DNA from: Onthomorpha sp937906975
GTDB lineage: Bacteria > Bacteroidota > Bacteroidia > Bacteroidales > P3
Length of the DNA stretch: 64,000 nucleotides
NCBI GenBank assembly: GCA_045614605.1
Contig: JAZLDH010000018.1
Coordinates: 77,393-141,392, forward strand
Reading direction: 5' to 3'
The notes under the pieces are model-generated. The model searched no databases and was not told the DNA's origin. It saw only the letters and a list, made by a program, of their open reading frames with translations. The translations under genes and the position numbers were made by a program. This document shows positions 9,051-18,588 of this stretch, piece after piece. Positions within the stretch are counted from its first letter, which is position 1, and each line of letters starts with the position of its first letter.

Positions 9051-11663
9051 ATGACATCTTATGAGATAAGAAAGACTTTTCTTGATTTTTTTGCATCTAA
9101 GGGACACACAATCGTTCCTTCATCACCAATAACAGTTAAGAATGATCCTACATTGCTTTTTACTAATGCGGGAATGAATCAATTTAAAGATATATTCTTG
9201 GGTAATGTTACTAAACCTTATCCTTCTGCTGCTGATTCTCAAAAATGTTTAAGAGTAAGTGGAAAACACAACGATTTAGAGGAGGTTGGTCATGATACTT
9301 ATCACCATACTATGTTTGAAATGTTAGGAAACTGGTCTTTTGGTGATTATTTCAAAAAAGAAGCTATTGCATACGCTTGGGAACTTTTAACAAAGGTTTA
9401 TGGAATAAGCAAAGATGTGATTTATGTAACCGTTTTCCAAGGTGATGAAAAAGATGGATTGAGTTTAGATAAGGAAGCTTATGATTATTGGAAAGAATGG
9501 ATAGATGAAGATAGAATAATATTAGGAAATAAGAAAGATAATTTTTGGGAAATGGGAGAAACAGGTCCTTGTGGTGCTTGTTCCGAAATACATGTCGATT
9601 TAAGAGATGAAGAAGAACGTAAGAAAGTTAGCGGAAAAGATTTAGTAAATAAGGATAATCCATTAGTTATTGAAATATGGAACCTTGTATTTATGGAATT
9701 TAACCGTATGGCTGATGGAAGTCTTGTTCCTTTGAAAGAAAAGAACATAGATACTGGTATGGGATTTGAACGTCTTTGTATGGTATTACAAAACAAAAAA
9801 TCAAACTATGATACAGATGTTTTCCAACCAATGATTCAATTCTTGGCAAAAGAAGCAAAAGTAACTTATTCGCAAGATAAGGAAAAAGATGTTGCAATGA
9901 GAGTTTGTGCTGACCATATTAGAGCAATTTCTTTTGCAATAGCAGATGGACAACTGCCTTCTAATGCAAAGGCTGGTTATGTTATCAGAAGAATATTAAG
10001 AAGAGCTGTAAGATATGGCTATACATTCTTGAATTTTAATGAGCCTTTCTTGTATAAATTAGTTGATGTTTTAGTAAATCAAATGGGAGAACAATATCCT
10101 GAAATAAAACAACAACAATCTTTAATTGAAAAAATAGTAAAAGAAGAAGAACAATCATTCCTTCGTACACTTTCTAATGGTATAATAAAATTTGAAAAGT
10201 ATATTTCTCAAAAACAAGATAAAGTAATTGATGGAGATTTTACTTTTGAATTGTTTGATACTTACGGATTCCCTGTTGATTTAACAGAACTTATGGCTCA
10301 AGAAAAAGGATATAGTGTAGATATGCAAGGATTTGAAAAAAATCTTGCTCAACAAAAAGAACGTTCTAAAAATGCGGCTAAAAGTTCTGCAGAAGATTGG
10401 GTAATAATTAAGGAATTTGAAGGAGTAGGAGAGTTTCTTGGATATGACACTTGCAAAGCTAATGCTAACCTTTTAAGATATCGTAAAGTAACAACAAAAA
10501 CTGCAACAAACTATCAATTAGTATTTGACCAAACTCCATTCTATGCAGAAATGGGAGGACAAGTAGGCGATAGCGGATACATAACTAATGGCGCAGAAAA
10601 AATAGAAATCATAGATACACAAAAAGAAAACAAACTTACATTACATATTACTAAAAAGCTACCTGAAAACTTGGAAATGCCATTTGAATTAGTGGTAAAT
10701 CAAAACAAGAGAACTGCAATAGAGGCTAATCACACTGCAACTCACTTATTGCATTACGCTTTAAGACAAGTTTTAGGTTCGCATGTAGAACAAAAAGGTT
10801 CGTATGTTAATGATTCAAGATTGCGTTTCGACTTCTCACATCCAAGCAAACTTACAGAAGAAGAAATACGTCAAACAGAAAAACTTGTAAACTCAATGAT
10901 AAGAGCCGACCATAAAGCAGAAGACTTCCGTGAAATAAACATAGAAAAAGCACAAGCAATGGGAGCAATGGCATTATTCGGAGAAAAGTATGGAGATAAA
11001 GTAAGATGTATTAGATTTGGAGAAAGCATTGAACTTTGTGGAGGAACACACGCAAGTTCAACAGGACGTTTAGGAATGATAAGCATAGTAAACGAAACAG
11101 CGGTTGCAGCGGGTGTAAGAAGAATTGAAGCCGTTACAGGAGAAGAATGCGAAAAACACCTAAACAAAATAGAAGACACATTAAAAGAAGTACAAACTCT
11201 ATTTGCAGCAAGTCCAAACATTGTTAAAACTATTCAAAAGTTAATAGAGGATAACAATCAATTAAAAGCAGAATTAGATTCTTTCCAAAAAGAAAAAATA
11301 GCTCAATTATACGATACTCTTCAATCAAAAATAACAGAAGAAAATGGCGTATCTCTTTTAACACTTGATACATCTAATCTTCCAGCAGAAGGAGTAAAAG
11401 ATTTAGCTTTCCGTTTTAGAGCAAGCAATTCAAAGATATGTTTCATTGGATATGGAGAAAGTGAAGGAAAAGTAAACCTTACACTAATGCTTGGCGAAGA
11501 ATTAGTAGAAAAAGGCAAAGACGCTTCTGCAACAATCCGTCAAGTATCAAAAGAAATCAAAGGTGGCGGAGGCGGACAAAAACACTTCGCAACAGCAGGT
11601 GGTAAAGACGCATCAGGATTAGCAAAAGCAGTAGAGTTAATCAAAGAAATAATATTAGCATAA
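9051..11663 (+). CDS. alaS: Alanyl-tRNA synthetase
   Basis: An 870-residue alanyl-tRNA synthetase, full length for bacteria. The class II catalytic core starts at residue 1 with the YEIRKTFLDFFASKGH and FTNAGMNQFKDIFLG motifs. The editing domain carries the zinc-type site ANHTATHLLH (near residue 563) and CGGTHASSTG (near residue 664). The C-terminal C-Ala domain ends with GGGGGQKHFATAGGKD. It charges tRNA-Ala and hydrolyses mischarged Ser- or Gly-tRNA-Ala. Downstream, 24 bp away, is typA on the same strand, so the two may be co-transcribed. Confidence 0.97.
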   Translation: MTSYEIRKTFLDFFASKGHTIVPSSPITVKNDPTLLFTNAGMNQFKDIFLGNVTKPYPSAADSQKCLRVSGKHNDLEEVGHDTYHHTMFEMLGNWSFGDYFKKEAIAYAWELLTKVYGISKDVIYVTVFQGDEKDGLSLDKEAYDYWKEWIDEDRIILGNKKDNFWEMGETGPCGACSEIHVDLRDEEERKKVSGKDLVNKDNPLVIEIWNLVFMEFNRMADGSLVPLKEKNIDTGMGFERLCMVLQNKKSNYDTDVFQPMIQFLAKEAKVTYSQDKEKDVAMRVCADHIRAISFAIADGQLPSNAKAGYVIRRILRRAVRYGYTFLNFNEPFLYKLVDVLVNQMGEQYPEIKQQQSLIEKIVKEEEQSFLRTLSNGIIKFEKYISQKQDKVIDGDFTFELFDTYGFPVDLTELMAQEKGYSVDMQGFEKNLAQQKERSKNAAKSSAEDWVIIKEFEGVGEFLGYDTCKANANLLRYRKVTTKTATNYQLVFDQTPFYAEMGGQVGDSGYITNGAEKIEIIDTQKENKLTLHITKKLPENLEMPFELVVNQNKRTAIEANHTATHLLHYALRQVLGSHVEQKGSYVNDSRLRFDFSHPSKLTEEEIRQTEKLVNSMIRADHKAEDFREINIEKAQAMGAMALFGEKYGDKVRCIRFGESIELCGGTHASSTGRLGMISIVNETAVAAGVRRIEAVTGEECEKHLNKIEDTLKEVQTLFAASPNIVKTIQKLIEDNNQLKAELDSFQKEKIAQLYDTLQSKITEENGVSLLTLDTSNLPAEGVKDLAFRFRASNSKICFIGYGESEGKVNLTLMLGEELVEKGKDASATIRQVSKEIKGGGGGQKHFATAGGKDASGLAKAVELIKEIILA

Positions 11664-11687
11664 TAAACGATTCTAATTTTAACAACA

Positions 11688-13499
11688 ATGCAAAACATAA
11701 GAAACGTAGCAATCATAGCCCATGTTGACCATGGAAAGACAACGCTTGTAGATAGAATGCTTCATCAAGCGAAATTATTTAGAGAAAACCAAGAAACAAA
11801 AGATTTAATCTTAGACAACAACGATTTAGAGCGTGAAAGAGGTATAACAATTCTTTCAAAAAACGTTTCTATTCGTTACAAAGATTTTAAAATTAACATA
11901 ATTGATACTCCGGGCCACAGCGATTTTGGTGGAGAAGTAGAAAGAGTGTTAAATATGGCTGACGGAGTTTTACTTGTTGTTGATGCTTTTGAAGGTCCAA
12001 TGCCTCAAACACGTTTCGTTTTACAAAAAGCGATAGAACTAAACCTTAAACCAATAGTTGTAATCAATAAAGTAGATAAGCCAAACTGTAATCCAATAGA
12101 AACACAAGAAAAAGTATTTGACTTGATGTTTAATCTTGGAGCCACAGAAGAACAATTAGATTTCCCAACCGTGTATGGCTCTTCAAAACAAGGTTGGATG
12201 AGTGAAGATTGGCAACACCCAACAGAAGATGTTTCTTATTTATTAGACCAAATCATAGAACACATACCTGCATACAAAACAGAAGAAGGAACAACTCAAC
12301 TAATGATTTCTTCTCTTGACTTCTCATCATACGTAGGACGTATAGCAGTAGGAAGATTACATAGAGGAACTTTAATTGCTGGTCAAGACGTAACCTTAGC
12401 TAAAGCAAACGGAGAAATGTTCCGCTCAAAAATCAAAGAACTTTATGTATTTGAAGGCTTGGCCAAAGAAAAAATCAAATCAGAAGTACACGCAGGAGAA
12501 ATATGTGCAATATTAGGATTAGAAAACTTTGATATTGGAGATACAGTTTGCGATATAGAAAATCCAGAACCACTAAAACCAATCAAGGTTGATGACCCTA
12601 CAATGAGTATGCTTTTCACTATCAATAATTCTCCTTTCTATGGAAAAGACGGAAAGTTTGTTACATCTCGCCATTTAAGAGAAAGACTTTACGCAGAATT
12701 AGAAAAAAATCTTGCAATGCGTATTGAAGAAACCGACTCTCCAGATTCATTGATAGTTTACGGAAGAGGAATCCTTCACCTTTCAATTCTTATTGAAACA
12801 ATGCGTAGAGAAGGATACGAACTTCAAGTAGGACAACCAAAAGTAATCATAAAAGAAATTGATGGCGTAAAATGTGAACCTGTTGAACAATTAACAATAG
12901 TTGTTCCTGAGACATTCTCTGGCAAAGTAATAGAATTAGTTACAATGCGTAAGGGAGAAATCGACTCAATAGAACCACAAGGCGACAGAACACACATTGA
13001 ATTTACAATACCTTCAAGAGGAATCATAGGATTGAGAAATAACGTTCTTACTGTTTCAGAAGGAGAAGCTATTATGGCACATAGATTAAAAGGTTACGAA
13101 CCTTGGAAAGGCGAAATAGGAGGAAGAAGAATGGGAGCCTTAATAGCAAAAGAAACAGGTCCAGCAATAGAATACTCAATCAATAAATTACAAGACAGAG
13201 GACGTTTCTTCGTATCACCAGGCGAAGAAGTTTACACAGGAATGGTAGTAGGAGAAGGAATACGTCCAGACGACATAGTTGTAAACCTTACAATCACAAA
13301 GAAACTTTCAAATATGCGTTCAGCAGGTGCAGACGAAAAAGTTAGCATTGCGCCAGCAACAAAATTCTCCTTAGAAGAATCAATGGAATATATAGGAGAA
13401 GACGAATATTTAGAAATTACACCAAATCATTTACGTATAAGAAAAATCTTGCTTGACGAAGTAGCAAGAAAAAGAGCTGCAAACGCTCAAAAAGAATAA
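11688..13499 (+). CDS. typA: Translational GTPase TypA/BipA
   Basis: A 603-residue TypA/BipA GTPase that binds the ribosome and helps assembly and translation under stress. G1 is AHVDHGKTTL (residues 10-19), G3 is DTPGHSDF, G4 is NKVDKP. The EF-G-like domains II, III and V follow, and the C-terminal BipA-specific domain includes the KKLSNMRSAGADE segment. Length matches E. coli BipA (607 aa). It starts 24 bp after alaS, and the RNase P RNA begins only 11 bp after its stop codon, so that RNA may be cut from a joint transcript or have a promoter inside typA. Confidence 0.96.
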   Translation: MQNIRNVAIIAHVDHGKTTLVDRMLHQAKLFRENQETKDLILDNNDLERERGITILSKNVSIRYKDFKINIIDTPGHSDFGGEVERVLNMADGVLLVVDAFEGPMPQTRFVLQKAIELNLKPIVVINKVDKPNCNPIETQEKVFDLMFNLGATEEQLDFPTVYGSSKQGWMSEDWQHPTEDVSYLLDQIIEHIPAYKTEEGTTQLMISSLDFSSYVGRIAVGRLHRGTLIAGQDVTLAKANGEMFRSKIKELYVFEGLAKEKIKSEVHAGEICAILGLENFDIGDTVCDIENPEPLKPIKVDDPTMSMLFTINNSPFYGKDGKFVTSRHLRERLYAELEKNLAMRIEETDSPDSLIVYGRGILHLSILIETMRREGYELQVGQPKVIIKEIDGVKCEPVEQLTIVVPETFSGKVIELVTMRKGEIDSIEPQGDRTHIEFTIPSRGIIGLRNNVLTVSEGEAIMAHRLKGYEPWKGEIGGRRMGALIAKETGPAIEYSINKLQDRGRFFVSPGEEVYTGMVVGEGIRPDDIVVNLTITKKLSNMRSAGADEKVSIAPATKFSLEESMEYIGEDEYLEITPNHLRIRKILLDEVARKRAANAQKE

Positions 13500-13510
13500 G
13501 AAAAAATAAA

Positions 13511-13858
13511 AGTGCGACACTGTTCTATCGCTGGAAGCTAAGCTTCGAGAGGAAAGTCCGAGCAACGCAGAGCATCATACTACCTAACGGGTAGGCAAAG
13601 CAAAGAACGCTTTGACAGCAAGTGCCACAGAAAATTACCGCCCTTTAAAAGGGTAAGGGTGAAAACGTGAGGTAAGAGCTCACGCTATGGTTTAGCGATA
13701 AATCATGGGGGTAAACCTTATGAGTTGAAAGACCAAGTATATCGGAATATAGGGGCTGCTCGTCCTTTCCGAGGGGTAGGTCGTTAGAGGCTTGTCGTGA
13801 GGCAAGCAGTAGATTAATGATAGAATTATGACAGAACTCGGCTTATAGGTGTCGCACA
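13511..13858 (+). ncRNA. rnpB: RNase P RNA (M1 RNA), bacterial type A
   Basis: About 348 nt with the universal RNase P RNA blocks in order: GAGGAAAGTCCGAGC (P4 5' side and following), ACAGCAAGTGCCACAGAAA, the AAGGGTGAAA region, GAGGTAAGAGCTCAC (CR-IV), GGGGCTGCTC, and the 3' block ACAGAACTCGGCTTATAGG (P4 3' side). The ends form a perfect 9-bp P1 helix, GTGCGACAC at 13512-13520 with GTGTCGCAC at 13849-13857, which fixes the boundaries. A long T tract follows from 13859 and should end transcription. It supplies the catalytic RNA that trims the 5' ends of tRNAs. Confidence 0.96.
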
Positions 13859-13918
13859 TTTTTTTATTTTTTTTCTCTTTTCCGAAACAAAATCCTTAGA
13901 AATAGTGTCATTCATTCA

Positions 13919-14443
13919 ATGAAACTAAGCGAAAAAGAACTCATTGAAAAATGTATTAAGAAGAATCCAAAGGCTCAAAAGGCGTTATATGACATTTATT
14001 CGCCTATGCTTTTTGGTATTTGTTTGAGATATGCTCGCAATTATGAAGATGCGGAAGACATATTCCAAGAAGCATTTATTAAAACCTTTGATCAACTTCA
14101 TAAATACAACTTTCAAGGACCATTAGGAGCATGGTTGAGAAAACTCTTTGTTAATTTCGCACTCAATTACTATCGTTACGACAAAGCAAACTTAAACACC
14201 GACTTAGAATCAATAGCAATAGGAGAATTACCCTTGCAATTAGACGAAATATCGAATCAAGAAATACTCGAAGCCATAAATCAACTACCCGATAGACAAA
14301 GAATAATTTTCAATATGGTAGAAATAGAAGGATATTCCTACAAGGAAGTTTCTCAACAATTAGAAGAAAACGAAAGCACCCTAAGAGGGTTAAACTATAA
14401 AGCAAAGAAGAATTTACAAGAAATGTTAAATAAGATAAAATAA
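13919..14443 (+). CDS. ECF-family RNA polymerase sigma factor
   Basis: A 174-residue ECF sigma factor. Region 2 includes YARNYEDAEDIFQEAFIKTF (residues about 38-57), and region 4 includes LPDRQRIIFNMVEIEGYSYKEVSQQL and ESTLRGLNYKAKKNL, a helix-turn-helix for -35-like recognition. Its stop codon overlaps the start codon of the next gene (TAATG), so the two are translationally coupled, the usual arrangement of an ECF sigma factor and its anti-sigma factor. Bacteroidetes carry many such pairs for envelope functions. No promoter of the consensus form is evident in the 60 bp after rnpB; autoregulation through a different promoter type is possible. Confidence 0.92.
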   Translation: MKLSEKELIEKCIKKNPKAQKALYDIYSPMLFGICLRYARNYEDAEDIFQEAFIKTFDQLHKYNFQGPLGAWLRKLFVNFALNYYRYDKANLNTDLESIAIGELPLQLDEISNQEILEAINQLPDRQRIIFNMVEIEGYSYKEVSQQLEENESTLRGLNYKAKKNLQEMLNKIK

Positions 14444-15270
14444 TGAATATGGAAAATAAAGAATTTAATTTTGAGCAAATCAAACAACGATTAGAAAATT
14501 ACGAGCAAGCACCACAAAAGGATATGTGGCAAAAAATAGAAAAGCAAATACGACCAAATAATTTTCTTTTAAAAACAGCAATTGCCCTTTCTTCACTTTT
14601 GCTTGTAGGCTTTGTAGGAGTCTTGGTTTTCACTCCACTTCAAAACGCTGAAACAAAGCCCCTTACACAAGAGGTGAAGAGTGCTGAAAAAATCTCTAAG
14701 AAAACAGAAATTTTTTCAAAGGAAAATAAAAATATTCCTAAGGAAACAGAAATTATTTCAAAGGAAAAATTTGTTGAAGAAAAACAAGAAAATATTGTTG
14801 TTTCAACACCAATTCAAAAAGAGGTAAAAATAGAGAAACAAGAGCCTAAAATAATAGAAGAAAAACAAGAAATAGCAATAAAAAATCCTCAAAAAACAGA
14901 AATAAAACAAAAAGAAATCACACCAATTATTGAAGAAAAAATAGCGGAACAAATAGTTGAAGAAAAAACTCCAGAAGTAGAGGAAATAACCAACAGATTA
15001 AAACTATTTATTCCAAATGCTTTCATTCCAGAGGCAGCAGATAAGAATGCGATTTTTAAGCCAGCCTTCACAGAATTAAAAGATTACAGAATGGATATTT
15101 ACTCTTCAAACGGCACACTTGTATTTACTTCCAACAACATAGAATATGGTTGGGACGGGACCTATAAAGGCTCTCCACAACCCCAAGGAGTATATGTTTA
15201 TGTTGTGAAATTCATCACACCAAAAGGCGAAAGCTCACAACAAAAAGGCGAATTAATGCTTATAAGATAA
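14443..15270 (+). CDS. Membrane protein, probable anti-sigma factor with a C-terminal CHU_C/T9SS-type domain
   Basis: A 275-residue protein translated from an ATG that overlaps the sigma-factor stop codon. Residues 1-42 form a short cytoplasmic part (EQIKQRLENYEQAPQKDMW) as in Bacteroidetes anti-sigma factors; residues about 43-63 form one membrane segment (ALSSLLLVGFVGVLVF). Residues 70-185 are a low-complexity Lys/Glu-rich stalk with repeated KTEI, EKQE and SKE words. Residues about 190-275 match the gliding-motility/CHU_C type-B sorting domain (IPNAFIPEAADKN near the start, YGWDGTYKGSPQPQGVYVY in the middle). I infer N-in, C-out topology with the beta-domain in the periplasm as a possible sensor. 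A free secreted protein is unlikely since there is no cleavable signal. Confidence 0.75.
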   Translation: MNMENKEFNFEQIKQRLENYEQAPQKDMWQKIEKQIRPNNFLLKTAIALSSLLLVGFVGVLVFTPLQNAETKPLTQEVKSAEKISKKTEIFSKENKNIPKETEIISKEKFVEEKQENIVVSTPIQKEVKIEKQEPKIIEEKQEIAIKNPQKTEIKQKEITPIIEEKIAEQIVEEKTPEVEEITNRLKLFIPNAFIPEAADKNAIFKPAFTELKDYRMDIYSSNGTLVFTSNNIEYGWDGTYKGSPQPQGVYVYVVKFITPKGESSQQKGELMLIR

Positions 15271-15278
15271 GAATTTCT

Positions 15279-15309
15279 TTGTTAATTCCATAGAAAATAC
15301 CTACCTTTG
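15279..15309 (+). promoter_or_regulatory. Promoter of the transketolase operon
   Basis: TTG at 15279-15281, 20-nt spacer, TACCTTTG at 15302-15309. The ATG of the first transketolase gene lies 23 bp downstream. Confidence 0.7.
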
Positions 15310-15331
15310 CAACGAATTAAAACGTAGCAAA

Positions 15332-16177
15332 ATGGCAACAATTACTGAATTACAAGACATCGCAACACAAGTTAGAAGAGACATAATACGAATGACAAAT
15401 TCAGCTTCCTCAGGCCACCCAGGCGGAAGCTTAGGCTGTGCAGACGTAATGACAGCCTTGTATTTTGAAATCATGAGCTTAGATGTAGAAAACTTTAAAC
15501 GTGAAGGCAAAGGAGAAGATATGTTCTTTTTGTCAAATGGACACATCTCACCAGTTCTTTACAGTGTTTTATCACGCAGAGGCTATTTCCCTGTATCAGA
15601 ACTTGCAACATTCCGTAAATTAGGCACACGCTTACAAGGACACCCAAGCGTTCACGACAATCTACCTGGCGTAAGACAAGCCTCAGGCTCATTAGGACAA
15701 GGCTTATCAGTAGGAATAGGAGCAGCATTAGCAAAAAAATACAATTCTTGCGACAAATTAGTCTATACACTTCACGGAGATGGAGAATTACAAGAAGGAC
15801 AAATTTGGGAAGCTATAATGTTTGCAGGAGCAAATAAGGTAGATAACCTAATATCTATCATAGACGTAAACGGATTACAAATAGATGGTACAACCGACCA
15901 AGTATGTTCACTTGGAAACCTAAGAGCAAAATTTGAAGCCTTTGATTGGAGCATTGTAGAAATGCAAGGAAATGATATGGCTGACACAATTAGAGGATTG
16001 AACCGAGCAAAACAACAAGCAAAACAAGGCAAACCGGTTGTGATTCTTATGCAAACACAAATGGGATACGGAGTTGATTTCATGCAAAACAAAAACAAAT
16101 GGCACGGAACACCTCCAAACAACGAACAAGCCGAAGCAGCCTTAGCCCAATTAAAAGAAACATTAGGAGATTTTTAA
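15332..16177 (+). CDS. Transketolase, N-terminal (thiamine diphosphate-binding) subunit
   Basis: A 281-residue protein covering only the N-terminal third-to-half of transketolase. It has the conserved SSGHPGGSLGCADVMTALYF start (residues about 27-46), LSNGHISPVLYSVL, and the ThDP/metal-binding stretch GDGELQEGQIWEA (about 149-161) with DVNGLQIDGTT. It acts with the C-terminal subunit encoded 1.4 kb further on to move two-carbon units between pentose-phosphate sugars. Split transketolases are common, but here the two halves are separated by a VWA-domain gene rather than adjacent. Gaps between the three genes are only 15 and 11 bp, so they form one operon. Confidence 0.93.
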   Translation: MATITELQDIATQVRRDIIRMTNSASSGHPGGSLGCADVMTALYFEIMSLDVENFKREGKGEDMFFLSNGHISPVLYSVLSRRGYFPVSELATFRKLGTRLQGHPSVHDNLPGVRQASGSLGQGLSVGIGAALAKKYNSCDKLVYTLHGDGELQEGQIWEAIMFAGANKVDNLISIIDVNGLQIDGTTDQVCSLGNLRAKFEAFDWSIVEMQGNDMADTIRGLNRAKQQAKQGKPVVILMQTQMGYGVDFMQNKNKWHGTPPNNEQAEAALAQLKETLGDF

Positions 16178-16192
16178 AAACACCCTGTCGTT

Positions 16193-17602
16193 TTGAGAAC
16201 AAAACTTACAAAATACTTTGTATTATTTTTTGCAATAAGCCTTGCAACACTTCCCCTTTTAGCACAACCAAGAGGAGTTAAAGTGATGCGTGAGGATTCT
16301 TATCAAAAAACAAGAATACTCTTTATCTTAGATTGCTCAAACACCATGTATGGAATGTGGCAAAGCAATACTAAAATAAAAATTGCACAAAATCTATTAT
16401 CAAACATAGTAGATACCTTGGCAAACAAGCCAAGTGTTGAAATGGCACTAAGAGCCTACGGACACACCAAAGACTATCCGCCACAAAACTGCGATGATAC
16501 AAGATTGGAAGTAAGTTTTTATCCTAACAACACCGAACAAATCAAATCGAAACTCAAAGCCCTTGTGCCAAAAGGTACAACACCAATAGCCTACACATTA
16601 GAAAAATGTGTAAAAGACTTTCCAGAAAGCGACAACTCACGAAACATAGTCATTCTTATCACAGATGGAGTTGATGAATGTTCAGGAGATGTTTGCATGG
16701 CTTCAAAACAATTACAAGAAAAAGGAGCATTTTTAAAGCCTTTCATAATTGGAATTGGAAAAGGATTGAAAGAAGAATTTGCTTGTGCAGGCACCTACTA
16801 TGAGGTAAACAACGAAATAGAATTTTCAAAAGCCCTAAACAACATAGTAGCACAAGTATTCAACAACACAAGCTGTCAAGTAAATCTTTTAGACTCTAAT
16901 ATGGAGCCAAGCGAGACAAACATTCCAATGACCTTTTACGATAGTCAAAGCAAGCAGTTAAAATATACCTTTATGCACACTTTTAATACCAAAGGCTTAT
17001 CTGACACTTTGATTTTAGACCCTTTGTTGAATTATGACATAGTAATTCACACGCTTCCACCTGTTAAGGAAGAGAATGTGCAGTTAAAAGTTGGCAGACA
17101 TACCATTATACCAATCAAAACACCACAAGGAAATATGGTTATAAGATTTTCAGACAAATCAAAACTGAAAAACAACAATATTTCCGCAATCATAAGAGAG
17201 AGTGGCAAGACAGAGACTGTCAATATACAAGAATTGAATAAGGTTGAGAAGTATTTGGTGGGTAAATACGACTTAGAAATTCTTACCTTACCAAAACTGA
17301 GAATTGAAAACGTAGAAATAGGACAAAGTTCAACAACTACAATAGAAATTCCAGCCTCAGGAATACTTGTTTTAAACAAAGGAAAATTGGAAAGCGTAGG
17401 AAGTATTTTTGTAAAGGACAGTGAAGAAACAAAATGGGTATGTAATCTTGAAGATGGTTTACAAACAGAAAATATTAACCTACTTCCAGGACAATATATG
17501 GTGGTTTTGAAAGACAAAAACGCCACTAAGACCTCTCAAACACAGATTAAAGAATTTAAAATAGAATCAAATAAAACCACAACAATAACTTTAGCAAAAT
17601 AA
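16193..17602 (+). CDS. Secreted VWA-domain protein
   Basis: A 469-residue exported protein. The start is a TTG codon at 16193, chosen because it gives an intact signal peptide (LTKYFVLFFAISLATLPLLAQ) and no ATG lies at a suitable place; the next Met is after the signal. Residues about 38-215 form a von Willebrand factor A domain with a MIDAS motif seen as DCSNTM (DxSxxM variant), then RAYGH and ITDGVDECSGD. The remaining half has repeated beta-rich segments without a family I recognise. The gene sits between the two transketolase subunit genes with very short gaps. Related VWA proteins in Bacteroidetes are often periplasmic or surface proteins; the ligand and role are unknown. Confidence 0.8.
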   Translation: MRTKLTKYFVLFFAISLATLPLLAQPRGVKVMREDSYQKTRILFILDCSNTMYGMWQSNTKIKIAQNLLSNIVDTLANKPSVEMALRAYGHTKDYPPQNCDDTRLEVSFYPNNTEQIKSKLKALVPKGTTPIAYTLEKCVKDFPESDNSRNIVILITDGVDECSGDVCMASKQLQEKGAFLKPFIIGIGKGLKEEFACAGTYYEVNNEIEFSKALNNIVAQVFNNTSCQVNLLDSNMEPSETNIPMTFYDSQSKQLKYTFMHTFNTKGLSDTLILDPLLNYDIVIHTLPPVKEENVQLKVGRHTIIPIKTPQGNMVIRFSDKSKLKNNNISAIIRESGKTETVNIQELNKVEKYLVGKYDLEILTLPKLRIENVEIGQSSTTTIEIPASGILVLNKGKLESVGSIFVKDSEETKWVCNLEDGLQTENINLLPGQYMVVLKDKNATKTSQTQIKEFKIESNKTTTITLAK

Positions 17603-17613
17603 ATAAACGAAAT

Positions 17614-18567
17614 ATGAAAGAATATCCTCAATTAGGTAGTAAAGACACACGTTCAGGATTTGGAATAGGTCTTTTAGAAGCAGGAAAGCGAAACGAAAAT
17701 GTAGTAGCCTTATGTGCAGACCTTATAGGTTCGGTAAGAATGGATTTGTTTCAAGAAGCCTTTCCAGAAAGAATGATAGAATGCGGAATAGCCGAAGCAA
17801 ACATGATAGGAATAGCAGCAGGATTAGCATTAAGCGGTAAAGTAGCATTTGCAAGTAGCTTTGCAGCATTCTCAACAGGTAGAGTATATGACCAAATACG
17901 TCAAGCAGTAGCATATTCCAATACAAACGTAAAAATTGCAGGCTCACACGCAGGTATAACCTTAGGAGAAGACGGAGCAACTCACCAAATATTGGAAGAT
18001 ATAGGCATGATGAAAATGCTACCTAATATGGTAGTGTTGAATCCTTGCGACCATAACCAAACTATTGCCGCAACAATCGCAGCAGCAGAATACAATGGCC
18101 CGGTTTATATTCGTTATGGAAGACCAAAAGTGCCAGTATTCATTCCAGAAGATATGCCTTTTGAAATCGGAAAAGCTATTGTACTTAGCGAAGGTACAGA
18201 CGTAACACTTGTAGCTACAGGACACTTAGTTTGGGAAGCACTTCAAGCAGCTAAAATCTTAGAAGAAGAAGGCATAAGTGCAGAAGTGATAGACATTCAC
18301 ACAATAAAACCACTTGATAGTGAAGCAATCTTAAAATCAGTTGCGAAAACAAATTGCGTTGTTGGCTGTGAAGAACACCAATTCAATGGAGGATTAAACG
18401 AAAGCATAGCACAGCTTCTTGTTCGTAACAATCCAAAACCAATGGAGTTTATCGGAATAGACGATTGCTTTGGAGAAAGTGGTACACCTGATGCTTTGAT
18501 GGAAAAATATGGCTTAAAGGCAAACAATATAGTAGAAGCAGCAAAGAGAGTTATAGCAAGAAAATAG
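17614..18567 (+). CDS. Transketolase, C-terminal (pyrimidine-binding) subunit
   Basis: A 317-residue protein equal to the pyrimidine-binding and C-terminal domains of transketolase. FGIGLLEAGKRNENVVALCADL opens the Pyr domain; ERMIECGIAEANMIGIAAGLA holds the ThDP-activating glutamate (IECGIAE); ASFAAFSTGRVYDQIRQA and SHAGITLGEDGATHQ follow. The C-terminal domain from about residue 190 has GTDVTLVATGHLVWEAL. It completes the enzyme whose first half is encoded at 15.3-16.2 kb. The spacing of 11 bp from the VWA gene indicates co-transcription with it. Confidence 0.93.
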   Translation: MKEYPQLGSKDTRSGFGIGLLEAGKRNENVVALCADLIGSVRMDLFQEAFPERMIECGIAEANMIGIAAGLALSGKVAFASSFAAFSTGRVYDQIRQAVAYSNTNVKIAGSHAGITLGEDGATHQILEDIGMMKMLPNMVVLNPCDHNQTIAATIAAAEYNGPVYIRYGRPKVPVFIPEDMPFEIGKAIVLSEGTDVTLVATGHLVWEALQAAKILEEEGISAEVIDIHTIKPLDSEAILKSVAKTNCVVGCEEHQFNGGLNESIAQLLVRNNPKPMEFIGIDDCFGESGTPDALMEKYGLKANNIVEAAKRVIARK

Positions 18568-18588
18568 TTTTCCAACTAATTGCTTGTT

